From positions 5,742,001 to 5,806,000 of the forward strand of contig NZ_CP023702.1 in the NCBI RefSeq assembly GCF_008704555.1: 64,000 bases of DNA. The letters run 5' to 3'. The DNA comes from Streptomyces nitrosporeus. Its GTDB lineage: Bacteria; Actinomycetota; Actinomycetes; Streptomycetales; Streptomycetaceae. This document shows, in pieces, positions 57,512 through 64,000 of the stretch (positions are counted from its first letter, which is position 1; each line of letters begins with the position of its first letter). The notes beneath the pieces are model-generated. The model searched no databases. It was given only the letters and a program-made list of their open reading frames with translations, and was not told where the DNA came from. A program made the translations under genes and the position numbers.

Positions 57512-58129
57512 ATGGCCGGCGCGATGCGCAAGATGGCGGTCTACCTCGGCCTCGTGGAGGACGATGGGTACGACGGTCCGGGGTTCGACCCCGACGACGA
57601 ATTCGAACCCGAGCCGGAGCCCGAGCGGGACCGGCGGCGGCATCAGCCCGCACACCAGGTGGAGCGGGAGCGCGAGCGTGAGGAACCGGTACGCGCGGTG
57701 ACGCCGCCCGCCCCGCGCGAGCCGGTTCAGCTACCGGCGGACAGCCCGCGACCCGCCCGGATCGCACCCGTGGCATCCATCACACCTGACCGCCCGAACC
57801 TGGAGAAGAACGCACCGGTGATCATGCCCAAGGTCGTGTCCGAGCGGGAGCCCTACCGCATCACCACGCTGCACCCCCGTACCTACAACGAGGCCCGTAC
57901 CATCGGGGAACACTTCCGCGAGGGCACTCCGGTGATCATGAATCTCACCGAGATGGACGACACCGACGCGAAGCGACTTGTCGACTTTGCCGCGGGACTC
58001 GTCTTCGGTCTCCATGGCAGCATTGAGCGAGTGACGCAGAAGGTGTTCCTGTTGTCGCCTGCTAACGTCGATGTCACGGCGGAGGACAAGGCCCGTATCG
58101 CAGAGGGCGGGTTCTTCAACCAGAGCTGA
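57512..58129 (+). CDS. sepF: Cell division protein SepF
   Basis: Membrane-associated Z-ring anchor. 205 residues. The amphipathic N-terminal helix (MAGAMRKMAVYLGLVED) is the membrane-binding segment. An acidic and Arg-rich linker follows, and then the SepF core at about 120-200 (ERVTQKVFLLSPANVDVT near the end, and ITTLHPRTYNEARTIGEHFREGTPVIMNLTEMDDTDAKRLVDFAAGLVFGLHGSIE). ATG with GGAGGACTCGGAGC before it. 128 bases separate it from yggS, so it may have an additional promoter. Confidence 0.96.
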   Translation: MAGAMRKMAVYLGLVEDDGYDGPGFDPDDEFEPEPEPERDRRRHQPAHQVEREREREEPVRAVTPPAPREPVQLPADSPRPARIAPVASITPDRPNLEKNAPVIMPKVVSEREPYRITTLHPRTYNEARTIGEHFREGTPVIMNLTEMDDTDAKRLVDFAAGLVFGLHGSIERVTQKVFLLSPANVDVTAEDKARIAEGGFFNQS

Positions 58130-58218
58130 GAACACGACACCGGGAACAACCCGGCCGCGAGGCCGGTGCCGGCCGGGAGGCCGGGTCACGAAAGCCAGGG
58201 GAGAGGGAAGCGCGGGAC

Positions 58219-58515
58219 ATGGGCGTCGCACTGGATGTGGTCTATATCGCGCTGATGTGTTTCCTCATCGTGCTGATCTTCCGGCTGGTCATGGACTATG
58301 TCTTCCAGTTCGCACGTTCATGGCAGCCAGGCAAGGCGATGGTGGTCGTTCTGGAGGGCACTTACACTGTCACCGATCCACCGCTGAAGCTTCTGCGGCG
58401 GTTCATACCGCCGTTGCGTCTCGGGGGCGTGGCACTTGACCTGTCCTTCTTCGTTCTGATGATCATCGTCTACATTCTGCTCAGCATCGTGGGCAAGCTA
58501 GCGAGCAGCGTGTGA
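58219..58515 (+). CDS. sepG: YggT/YlmG family membrane protein SepG
   Basis: A 98-residue membrane protein with two hydrophobic hairpin segments (VVYIALMCFLIVLIFRLVMDYVF at residues 6-28, and LSFFVLMIIVYILLSIV near residues 75-92). The central sequence VVLEGTYTVTDPPLKLLRRFIPPLRLGGVALDLS is the YggT signature. In S. coelicolor this gene (SCO2078, from memory) is named sepG and helps place FtsZ at sporulation and compact the nucleoid. ATG at 58219 with GGGAGAGGG upstream. It sits between sepF and divIVA. Confidence 0.93.
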   Translation: MGVALDVVYIALMCFLIVLIFRLVMDYVFQFARSWQPGKAMVVVLEGTYTVTDPPLKLLRRFIPPLRLGGVALDLSFFVLMIIVYILLSIVGKLASSV

Positions 58516-58526
58516 ACGATACGGTC

Positions 58527-58554
58527 TTGCCGACTGCCGACGACTACGTAGAGG
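58527..58554 (+). promoter_or_regulatory. Candidate divIVA promoter
   Basis: TTGCCG (58527-58532) and TAGAGG (58549-58554) are 16 bases apart in the short gap before divIVA. The fit is moderate and judged by eye; strong independent expression of divIVA would be expected from its structural role. Confidence 0.35.
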
Positions 58555-58564
58555 TGAAGAAGAG

Positions 58565-59701
58565 ATGCCGTTGACCCCCGAGGACGTGCGGAACAAGCAG
58601 TTCACGACCGTCCGCCTCCGAGAAGGCTATGACGAGGACGAGGTCGATGCCTTTCTCGACGAGGTCGAAGCGGAACTGACCCGTCTGCTCCGTGAGAACG
58701 AGGACCTGCGGGCCAAGCTGGCCGCCGCCACGCGCGCGGCCGCACAGAACCAACAGCAGGGTATGCGTAAACCTCCGGAGCCGCAGGACCGGCCGGGGGC
58801 CCCGGTGCCCGCCGCCATATCGGGCCCGCCGGTGCAGCAGCAGCCCCCGCAGATGGGTCCCCCCCAGCTGCCCGGTGGAGCTCCGCAGCTGCCCGCCGGC
58901 CCCAGCGGCCACGGCCCCCAGGGCGGCCACGGCCCCGGTCCGCAGGGCCCGCACGGCCCCGGCCCCATGCAGGGCGGCCCCATGGGCGGTCCGATGGGCG
59001 GTCACGGCCCGCAGCAGATGCAGCCGCCGCAGATGCAGCAGCAGATGCAGCCGCCGCAGATGCAGCAGCCCGGCCAGGGCCCCGGCGGCGACAGCGCCGC
59101 CCGTGTCCTGTCCCTGGCCCAGCAGACCGCCGACCAGGCGATCGCGGAGGCCCGTTCCGAGGCCAACAAGATCGTCGGTGAGGCGCGCAGCCGTGCCGAG
59201 GGCCTGGAGCGCGACGCGCGGGCCAAGGCGGACGCGCTGGAGCGGGACGCGCAGGAGAAGCACCGTGTGGCGATGGGCTCGCTGGAGTCGGCCCGCGCGA
59301 CGCTGGAGCGCAAGGTCGAGGACCTGCGCGGCTTCGAGCGCGAGTACCGGACCCGTCTGAAGTCCTACCTGGAGAGCCAGCTGCGCCAGCTGGAGACCCA
59401 GGCCGACGACTCGCTGGCCCCGCCGCGGACCCCCGCGGCCGCCTCGCTGCCGCCGTCGCCCTCGCTGGCTCCGGCCGGTGCGGGTGCCATGGGGCACGGC
59501 ATGGGCGGCGGCAACCACGGCAACCCGCCGATGGGCGCCGGGAACCAGTCGATGGGCGGTGCGCCGTCGTACGGCGGGCAGCAGCAGATGTCGCCCGCGA
59601 TGACGCAGCCGATGGCACCGGTGCGGCCGCAGGCGCCGCAGCCGATGCAGCAGGCGCCGTCGCCGATGCGCGGCTTCCTCATCGACGAGGACGACAACTG
59701 A
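58565..59701 (+). CDS. divIVA: Polar growth determinant DivIVA
   Basis: Coiled-coil protein that marks hyphal tips and drives polar growth and branching. 378 residues. The N-terminal membrane-curvature domain is PLTPEDVRNKQFTTVRLREGYDEDEVDAFLDEVEAELTRLL (residues 2-45). A Pro/Gln/Gly/Met-rich insert runs from about 65 to 178. A second long coiled coil (DQAIAEARSEANKIVGEARSRAEGLERDARAKADALERDAQEKH) is followed by a Gly/Met/Pro-rich tail. The insert contains an exact 27-base tandem duplication. ATG at 58565. Confidence 0.96.
   Translation: MPLTPEDVRNKQFTTVRLREGYDEDEVDAFLDEVEAELTRLLRENEDLRAKLAAATRAAAQNQQQGMRKPPEPQDRPGAPVPAAISGPPVQQQPPQMGPPQLPGGAPQLPAGPSGHGPQGGHGPGPQGPHGPGPMQGGPMGGPMGGHGPQQMQPPQMQQQMQPPQMQQPGQGPGGDSAARVLSLAQQTADQAIAEARSEANKIVGEARSRAEGLERDARAKADALERDAQEKHRVAMGSLESARATLERKVEDLRGFEREYRTRLKSYLESQLRQLETQADDSLAPPRTPAAASLPPSPSLAPAGAGAMGHGMGGGNHGNPPMGAGNQSMGGAPSYGGQQQMSPAMTQPMAPVRPQAPQPMQQAPSPMRGFLIDEDDN
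59014..59067 (+). repeat. 27-bp tandem duplication within divIVA
   Basis: The segments 59014-59040 and 59041-59067 are identical, adding nine residues (unit QMQPPQMQQ) in frame within the Pro/Gln-rich linker. Identity at the DNA level suggests a recent event. Confidence 0.9.
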
Positions 59702-59743
59702 GCGCTGGGCGCGCGGTGAGCGCGTAGCCGTCGGCAGGCTGTG

Positions 59744-59782
59744 AGGGCCGGGCCCCGGGGATCTTCCCCGGGGCCCGGCCCT
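59744..59782. terminator. 18-bp hairpin between divIVA and ileS
   Basis: Arms 59744-59761 and 59765-59782 are perfectly complementary with a 3-base loop. It lies 43 bases beyond the divIVA stop and 90 beyond the convergent ileS stop, so it can end transcription from both sides. Confidence 0.88.
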
Positions 59783-59871
59783 TGTCGTACGCCGTACGCG
59801 CGAGGGAGGGGCCGGGAACGGCGCTGCCCGGCCGGGTGGGACCGGCCGGGCAGCGCGGGACGGGCGGTGGA

Positions 59872-62800
59872 TCAGTGAGCCGTCCTGCGGAGGCGGAAGG
59901 TGAGGCCCAGCGCCTCGTCCTCGAACGGGGAGCCGTACGAGTCGTCCGCCTCGCCCTGGGCGTAGTCCGGGGCGAGGACCTCGTCCGCGATCAGCGACGC
60001 GTGCTCGGTCAGGGCGGCGGCCGTCTCGGGGGAGGCCGAGGTCCAGCGGACCGCGATGCGGTCGGCGACGTCCAGGCCGCTGTTCTTGCGGGCCTCCTGG
60101 ATCAGCCGGATCGCGTCACGGGCCAGGCCCGCCGCCCGCAGTTCCGGGGTGATCTCCAGGTCCAGGGCGACCGTGGCGCCGGAGTCCGAGGCCACCGACC
60201 AGCCCTCGCGCGGGGTCTCCGTGACGATGACCTCCTCCGGGGTGAGGGCGACCTGCTCGCCGTCCACCTCGACGGTGGCCGTGCCCTCACGCAGCGCCAG
60301 CGACAGCGCGGCTGCGTCCGCGTCCGCGACGGCCTTCGCCACCGCCTGGACGCCCTTGCCGAACCGCTTGCCCAGGGCCCGGAAGTTGGCCTTGGCCGTG
60401 GTGTCGACGAGGGAGCCGCCGACCTCGGAGAGCGACGCCAGCGACGAGACGTTCAGCTCCTCGGTGATCTGCGCGCGCAGTTCGGGGGAGAGCGCCTCGA
60501 AGCCCGACGCCGCGACCAGGGCCCGTGAGAGCGGCTGGCGGGTCTTGACCCCGGACCCGGCACGCGTGGCACGGCCCAGCTCGACCAGGCGGCGCACCAG
60601 CGCCATCTGCGAGGAGAGCGCGGGGTCGGCCGCCGCCGGGTCCGCCTGGGGCCAGGAGGACAGGTGCACCGACTCCGGGGCGCCGGGGGTCACCGGGACG
60701 ATCAGGTCCTGCCAGACCCGTTCGGTGATGAACGGGGTCAGCGGGGCCATCAGCCGGGTGACCGTCTCCACCACGTCGTGCAGCGTGCGCAGCGCGGCCT
60801 TGTCGCCCTGCCAGAAACGGCGGCGCGAACGGCGGACGTACCAGTTGGACAGGTCGTCCACGAACGCGGAGAGCAGCTTCCCGGCACGCTGGGTGTCGTA
60901 GGCCTCCAGTGCCCGGGTGACCTGCTCCACCAGGGTGCCCAGCTCGCCCAGCAGCCAGCGGTCCAGCACCGTGCGGCCGGCCGGGGCCGGATCGGCCGCG
61001 GACGGCGCCCAGTGGGACGTACGGGCGTACAGGGCCTGGAAGGCGACCGTGTTCCAGTACGTCAGCAGGGTCTTGCGGACGACCTCCTGGATCGTGCCGT
61101 GGCCCACCCGGCGCGCCGCCCACGGGGAACCGCCCGCCGCCATGAACCAGCGCACCGCGTCGGCACCGTGCTGGTCCATGAGCGGGATCGGCTGGAGGAT
61201 GTTGCCCAGGTGCTTGGACATCTTCCGGCCGTCCTCGGCGAGGATGTGGCCGAGGCACACCACGTTCTCGTAACTCGACCTGTCGAAGACGAGCGTGCCG
61301 ACGGCCATCAGCGTGTAGAACCAGCCACGGGTCTGGTCGATGGCCTCCGAGATGAACTGCGCCGGGTAGCGGGACTCGAAGACGTCCTTGTTCTTGTAGG
61401 GGTAGCCCCACTGCGCGAACGGCATCGAACCCGAGTCGTACCAGGCGTCGATGACCTCCGGGACGCGGTACGCCTCCAGCTGGCAGTTCTCCTGCGAGCA
61501 GGTGAACGTGATCTCGTCGATGAACGGCCGGTGCGGGTCCAGGGCCGACTGGTCGCGCCCGGTCAGCTCCGAGAGCTCGGCACGGGAGCCGACGCACGTC
61601 AGGTGGCCGTCCTCGCAGCGCCAGACCGGCAGCGGGGTGCCCCAGTAACGGTTGCGGGAGAGCGCCCAGTCGACGTTGTTGTCCAGCCAGTCGCCGAAGC
61701 GGCCGTGCTTGACCGAGTCCGGGAACCAGTTGGTCTTCTCGTTCTCCTCCAGCAGCCGGTCCTTGACCGCCGTCGTACGGATGTACCAGGAAGGCTGCGC
61801 GTAGTAGAGCAGCGCGGTGTGGCAGCGCCAGCAGTGCGGGTAGCTGTGCTCGTACGGGACGTGGCGGAAGAGCCTGCCGCGGGCGGCCAGGTCCTCGGTG
61901 AGCGCCTCGTCGGCCTTCTTGAAGAACACCCCGCCGACCAGCGGCAGGTCCTCCTCGAACGTGCCGTCGGGACGCACCGGGTTGACGACCGGCAGGCCGT
62001 AGGAGCGGCACACGGCGAGGTCGTCGGCGCCGAAGGCGGGGGACTGGTGGACCAGACCCGTGCCGTCCTCGGTCGTGACGTACTCGGCGTTGACGACGAA
62101 GTGCGCCTCGGCGGGGAAGTCGACCAGGGCGAAGGGGCGTTCGTACGTCCAGCGTTCCATCTCGCGGCCGGTGAAGGACTCGCCGGTCGGCTCCCAGCCC
62201 TCGCCCAGCGCCTTCGCGACCAGCGGCTCGGCGACGACCAGCTTCTCCTCGCCGTCGGTCGCGACGACATAGGTGACGTCCGGGTGGGCGGCGACGGCGG
62301 TGTTGGAGACCAGGGTCCAGGGCGTGGTCGTCCACACCAGCAGCGCGGCCTCGCCGGCCAGCGGGCCGCTCGTCAGCGGGAAGCGCACGAAGACCGAGGG
62401 GTCGACGACCGTCTCGTAGCCCTGGGCCAGTTCGTGGTCCGAGAGGCCGGTGCCGCAGCGCGGGCACCAGGGGGCGACCCGGTGGTCCTGGACCAGGAGG
62501 CCCTTCTTGAAGATCTCCTTCAGCGACCACCACACGGAGTCGACGTACTCCGGGTCCATCGTCCGGTAGGCGTCGTCCAGGTCGACCCAGTACCCCATGC
62601 GGGTCGTCAGCTCGGCGAACGCGTCGGTGTGGCGGGTCACCGACTCCCGGCACTTCGCGTTGAACTCGGCGATGCCGTACGCCTCGATGTCCTGCTTGCC
62701 GCTGAAGCCCAGCTCCTTCTCGACCGCGAGCTCGACCGGCAGTCCGTGGCAGTCCCAGCCGGCCTTCCGGCCGACGTGGTAGCCCTGCATGGTCCGGAAA

Positions 62801-63021
62801 CGCGGGAACACGTCCTTGAAGACGCGGGCCTCGATGTGATGGGCGCCGGGCATGCCGTTGGCGGTCGGCGGCCCCTCGTAGAACACCCACTCGGGGCGGC
62901 CCTCGGACTGTTCGAGGCTCTTGGCGAAGACCTTGCTCTCACGCCAGAAGTCGAGCACGGCGTGTTCGAGGGCGGGCAGGTCGACCTGGGCGGGTACCTG
63001 GCGGTACTGCGGCGATGTCAT
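59872..63021 (-). CDS. ileS: Isoleucine-tRNA ligase
   Basis: Charges tRNA-Ile with isoleucine. 1049 residues. The class I signature is present in the variant GMPGAHHIE near residue 60, and the second motif reads KMSKH near residue 600. The CP1 editing domain includes WTTTPWTLVSNTAVAAHPD near residue 235. These variants and the length match the eukaryote-like IleRS branch, which tends to be less sensitive to mupirocin (family knowledge). The start at 63021 (MTSPQYRQV) has GGAGG nine bases before it; a longer frame runs into the T-box leader. Confidence 0.96.
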   Translation of the reverse strand: MTSPQYRQVPAQVDLPALEHAVLDFWRESKVFAKSLEQSEGRPEWVFYEGPPTANGMPGAHHIEARVFKDVFPRFRTMQGYHVGRKAGWDCHGLPVELAVEKELGFSGKQDIEAYGIAEFNAKCRESVTRHTDAFAELTTRMGYWVDLDDAYRTMDPEYVDSVWWSLKEIFKKGLLVQDHRVAPWCPRCGTGLSDHELAQGYETVVDPSVFVRFPLTSGPLAGEAALLVWTTTPWTLVSNTAVAAHPDVTYVVATDGEEKLVVAEPLVAKALGEGWEPTGESFTGREMERWTYERPFALVDFPAEAHFVVNAEYVTTEDGTGLVHQSPAFGADDLAVCRSYGLPVVNPVRPDGTFEEDLPLVGGVFFKKADEALTEDLAARGRLFRHVPYEHSYPHCWRCHTALLYYAQPSWYIRTTAVKDRLLEENEKTNWFPDSVKHGRFGDWLDNNVDWALSRNRYWGTPLPVWRCEDGHLTCVGSRAELSELTGRDQSALDPHRPFIDEITFTCSQENCQLEAYRVPEVIDAWYDSGSMPFAQWGYPYKNKDVFESRYPAQFISEAIDQTRGWFYTLMAVGTLVFDRSSYENVVCLGHILAEDGRKMSKHLGNILQPIPLMDQHGADAVRWFMAAGGSPWAARRVGHGTIQEVVRKTLLTYWNTVAFQALYARTSHWAPSAADPAPAGRTVLDRWLLGELGTLVEQVTRALEAYDTQRAGKLLSAFVDDLSNWYVRRSRRRFWQGDKAALRTLHDVVETVTRLMAPLTPFITERVWQDLIVPVTPGAPESVHLSSWPQADPAAADPALSSQMALVRRLVELGRATRAGSGVKTRQPLSRALVAASGFEALSPELRAQITEELNVSSLASLSEVGGSLVDTTAKANFRALGKRFGKGVQAVAKAVADADAAALSLALREGTATVEVDGEQVALTPEEVIVTETPREGWSVASDSGATVALDLEITPELRAAGLARDAIRLIQEARKNSGLDVADRIAVRWTSASPETAAALTEHASLIADEVLAPDYAQGEADDSYGSPFEDEALGLTFRLRRTAH

Positions 63022-63245
63022 GTGCGGTTTCCTCCGGCGGACGGCTTCCACTTCCGTCGGAGGGACGAGAGCCGGCCGGCTCCCGCGGTACCACCCTCCT
63101 TGGCCCCGGGCGTGCGCCCGCGGCCCCCTCATTGGGGTCGCGATGCCGGGTCTAGTGGCCTCGCACCCGGGGCGGTGCCCACGGGCCGAAGTTTTCTTCC
63201 GGCGGCTCCGGGGTGATCTTCACGACGCGCTCGCCCCCGGGCTCC
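63022..63245 (-). ncRNA. Isoleucine T-box riboswitch of ileS
   Basis: Reading leftward, the conserved T-box GGTGGTACCGCG (complement 63084-63095) is preceded by a GC-rich stem and, further upstream, by GAAGATCACC, whose ATC (63217-63215) is a plausible Ile specifier. Downstream, CCTCC (63063-63059) can pair with the ribosome binding site GGAGG (63035-63031), and ACGG/CCGT strengthens the stem. This indicates control of translation rather than termination, as described for actinobacterial ileS T-boxes. The outer boundary is approximate. Confidence 0.9.
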
Positions 63246-63583
63246 CACCGTCCCCGGGTCGCTACGGGCTGCCTACGACGCTACTCGTCCCATCCACGCC
63301 TCTCGCTGCGCTCAGTGTACGGGGCCGTACGGGCGACGGCCGACCGGTCGGAACCGCGCAAGGCGTGTCCGCCCCGGACGGCCCCGCCGGTACGGCCCGC
63401 TCCCGGCCGGTGACCCGGGGCGGATTACCGCGCGGTGAGCTGGGCACAACGCTGGGGGGCACACCACCGTCCGGCGCGGGAAGGGCGAACCGGCGGCGTG
63501 CCCCGTTGCCGCGGAGGCGGGGCCGATCTATCGTCCCAGCACGATTCGCGCGCAAGATCACCTTATGTGAAGGGGCCGCGGCC
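63246..63583. other. Non-coding gap between ileS T-box and TraR/DksA gene
   Basis: No gene is supported. It should contain the ileS promoter on the left and the promoter of the rightward TraR/DksA-family gene on the right. I see no clear operator or strong hairpin. Confidence 0.5.
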
Positions 63584-64000
63584 ATGGTGGCGGAGAAGAG
63601 CGCCGACGGGGAAAGCTCCGCGGGTCCACACCCGGACGCGGACCGGAAGCCGCCGGTGAAGAAGAGCGCGGCGGCCAGGAAGGCCGCGGCCAGGAAGGCC
63701 GCACAGGCCACGGGGGCGGCCGAGGCCGCCGAGCAGACGGGAGCCCACACGGTGGTAGCCAAGAAGAGCGCGGACCGGAGCACAGCGGCAGTGGAAGGGG
63801 CCCCGACCGCGGTGCCCCCGGCCAGGGTCGCCGCCGCGACGGCGCCGGGTGACCTCGCGGTCAGGCCGGGGGAGGACCCCTGGACCGCCGAGGAGGTCGA
63901 CGAGGCGCGCACCGGGCTGACCGGCGAGGCCGTACGGCTGCGCAGCGAGCTGGAGGCCTCGGGCGCCGCCCTGGCCGGCCTGATGCGGGACTCCGGGGAC
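63584..64000 (+). CDS. TraR/DksA-family zinc-finger protein, 5' part
   Basis: The reading frame from ATG at 63584 stays open for 139 codons to the window edge. The first 100 residues are a Lys/Ala-rich tail of histone-H1-like character (KKSAAARKAAARKAAQATG, later VVAKKSADRS). Then comes DPWTAEEVDEARTGLTGEAVRLRSELEASGAALAGLMRDSGD, the start of a coiled coil as in TraR/DksA proteins; the Cys4 zinc finger would lie beyond the edge. A gene of this family follows ileS in S. coelicolor (from memory). The assignment is provisional. Confidence 0.72.
   Translation, partial: MVAEKSADGESSAGPHPDADRKPPVKKSAAARKAAARKAAQATGAAEAAEQTGAHTVVAKKSADRSTAAVEGAPTAVPPARVAAATAPGDLAVRPGEDPWTAEEVDEARTGLTGEAVRLRSELEASGAALAGLMRDSGD

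Noticed and set aside
60664..63216. 850-residue rightward open frame opposite ileS
   Set aside because: It lies fully antisense to ileS and its T-box, has no ribosome binding site and no recognisable motif.
1..64000. tRNA, rRNA, insertion sequence, prophage or attachment site
   Set aside because: No tRNA-like cloverleaf, transposase, integrase or terminal inverted repeats were recognised. A tRNAscan and IS search would settle this.

Overview
This 64 kb window is high-GC actinobacterial chromosome and almost certainly comes from a Streptomyces. Evidence: very strong third-position GC bias; frequent GTG and TTG starts; a division and cell-wall (dcw) cluster followed by sepF, sepG, divIVA and ileS; a MacSR-type two-component pair; and a glucokinase preceded by a DUF5304 gene. 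From memory, the order matches the S. coelicolor stretch from about SCO2128 down to SCO2075. I see no tRNA, rRNA, insertion sequence, prophage or CRISPR array. The window is conserved core chromosome, so the novelty lies mostly in regulation and in a few divergent proteins.

Layout. (1) 0.1-7.8 kb: metallophosphoesterase, START-like protein, ArsA-like P-loop protein, DUF5304 protein, ROK glucokinase, EEP-family protein, then leftward membrane protein and alpha/beta hydrolase, and a rightward acyltransferase. (2) 7.8-17 kb: MacS/MacR-like kinase and regulator, D-2-hydroxyacid dehydrogenase, fused anthranilate synthase with a Trp-codon leader peptide and attenuator, divergent class II DAHP synthase, bacterioferritin-associated ferredoxin behind an iron box, bacterioferritin, a molybdopterin-fold oxidoreductase and endonuclease IV. 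(3) 17-25.7 kb: PASTA Ser/Thr kinase, thiO-thiS-thiG operon under a TPP riboswitch, FAD reductase, Rv2175c-type DNA-binding protein, thiE and metF. (4) 25.7-35.3 kb: membrane and low-complexity proteins, a carotenoid-desaturase-like FAD protein and a DUF4126 membrane protein behind a MacR-like operator, an ABC / YhgE-Pip / TetR operon with a palindromic operator, a HEPN-family protein, a methyltransferase and a DUF3040 protein. (5) 35.6-41.3 kb: leftward moxR-DUF58-transglutaminase operon and beta-carbonic anhydrase. (6) 41.7-59.7 kb: dcw cluster rsmH-ftsL-ftsI-murE-murF-mraY-murD-ftsW-murG-ftsQ-ftsZ-pgeF-yggS-sepF-sepG-divIVA. (7) 59.8-64 kb: leftward ileS behind a T-box, and the start of a TraR/DksA-family gene cut by the window edge.

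How the genes work together. The dcw block makes lipid-linked peptidoglycan precursor (MurE, MurF, MurD, MraY, MurG), polymerises and crosslinks it at the septum (FtsW, FtsI with FtsL and FtsQ), and positions division and tip growth (FtsZ, SepF, SepG, DivIVA). mraZ, murC, ddl and ftsA are not in this block. Amino-acid and cofactor genes here carry RNA-level controls: a ribosome-mediated trp attenuator, a TPP riboswitch and an isoleucine T-box.

Most worth follow-up: the ABC/YhgE/TetR operon, whose ABC protein has degenerate ATPase motifs and a Thr/Gly hexapeptide tail; the MacR-like palindrome before DUF4126; and the heavily structured gap upstream of the DUF3040 gene.
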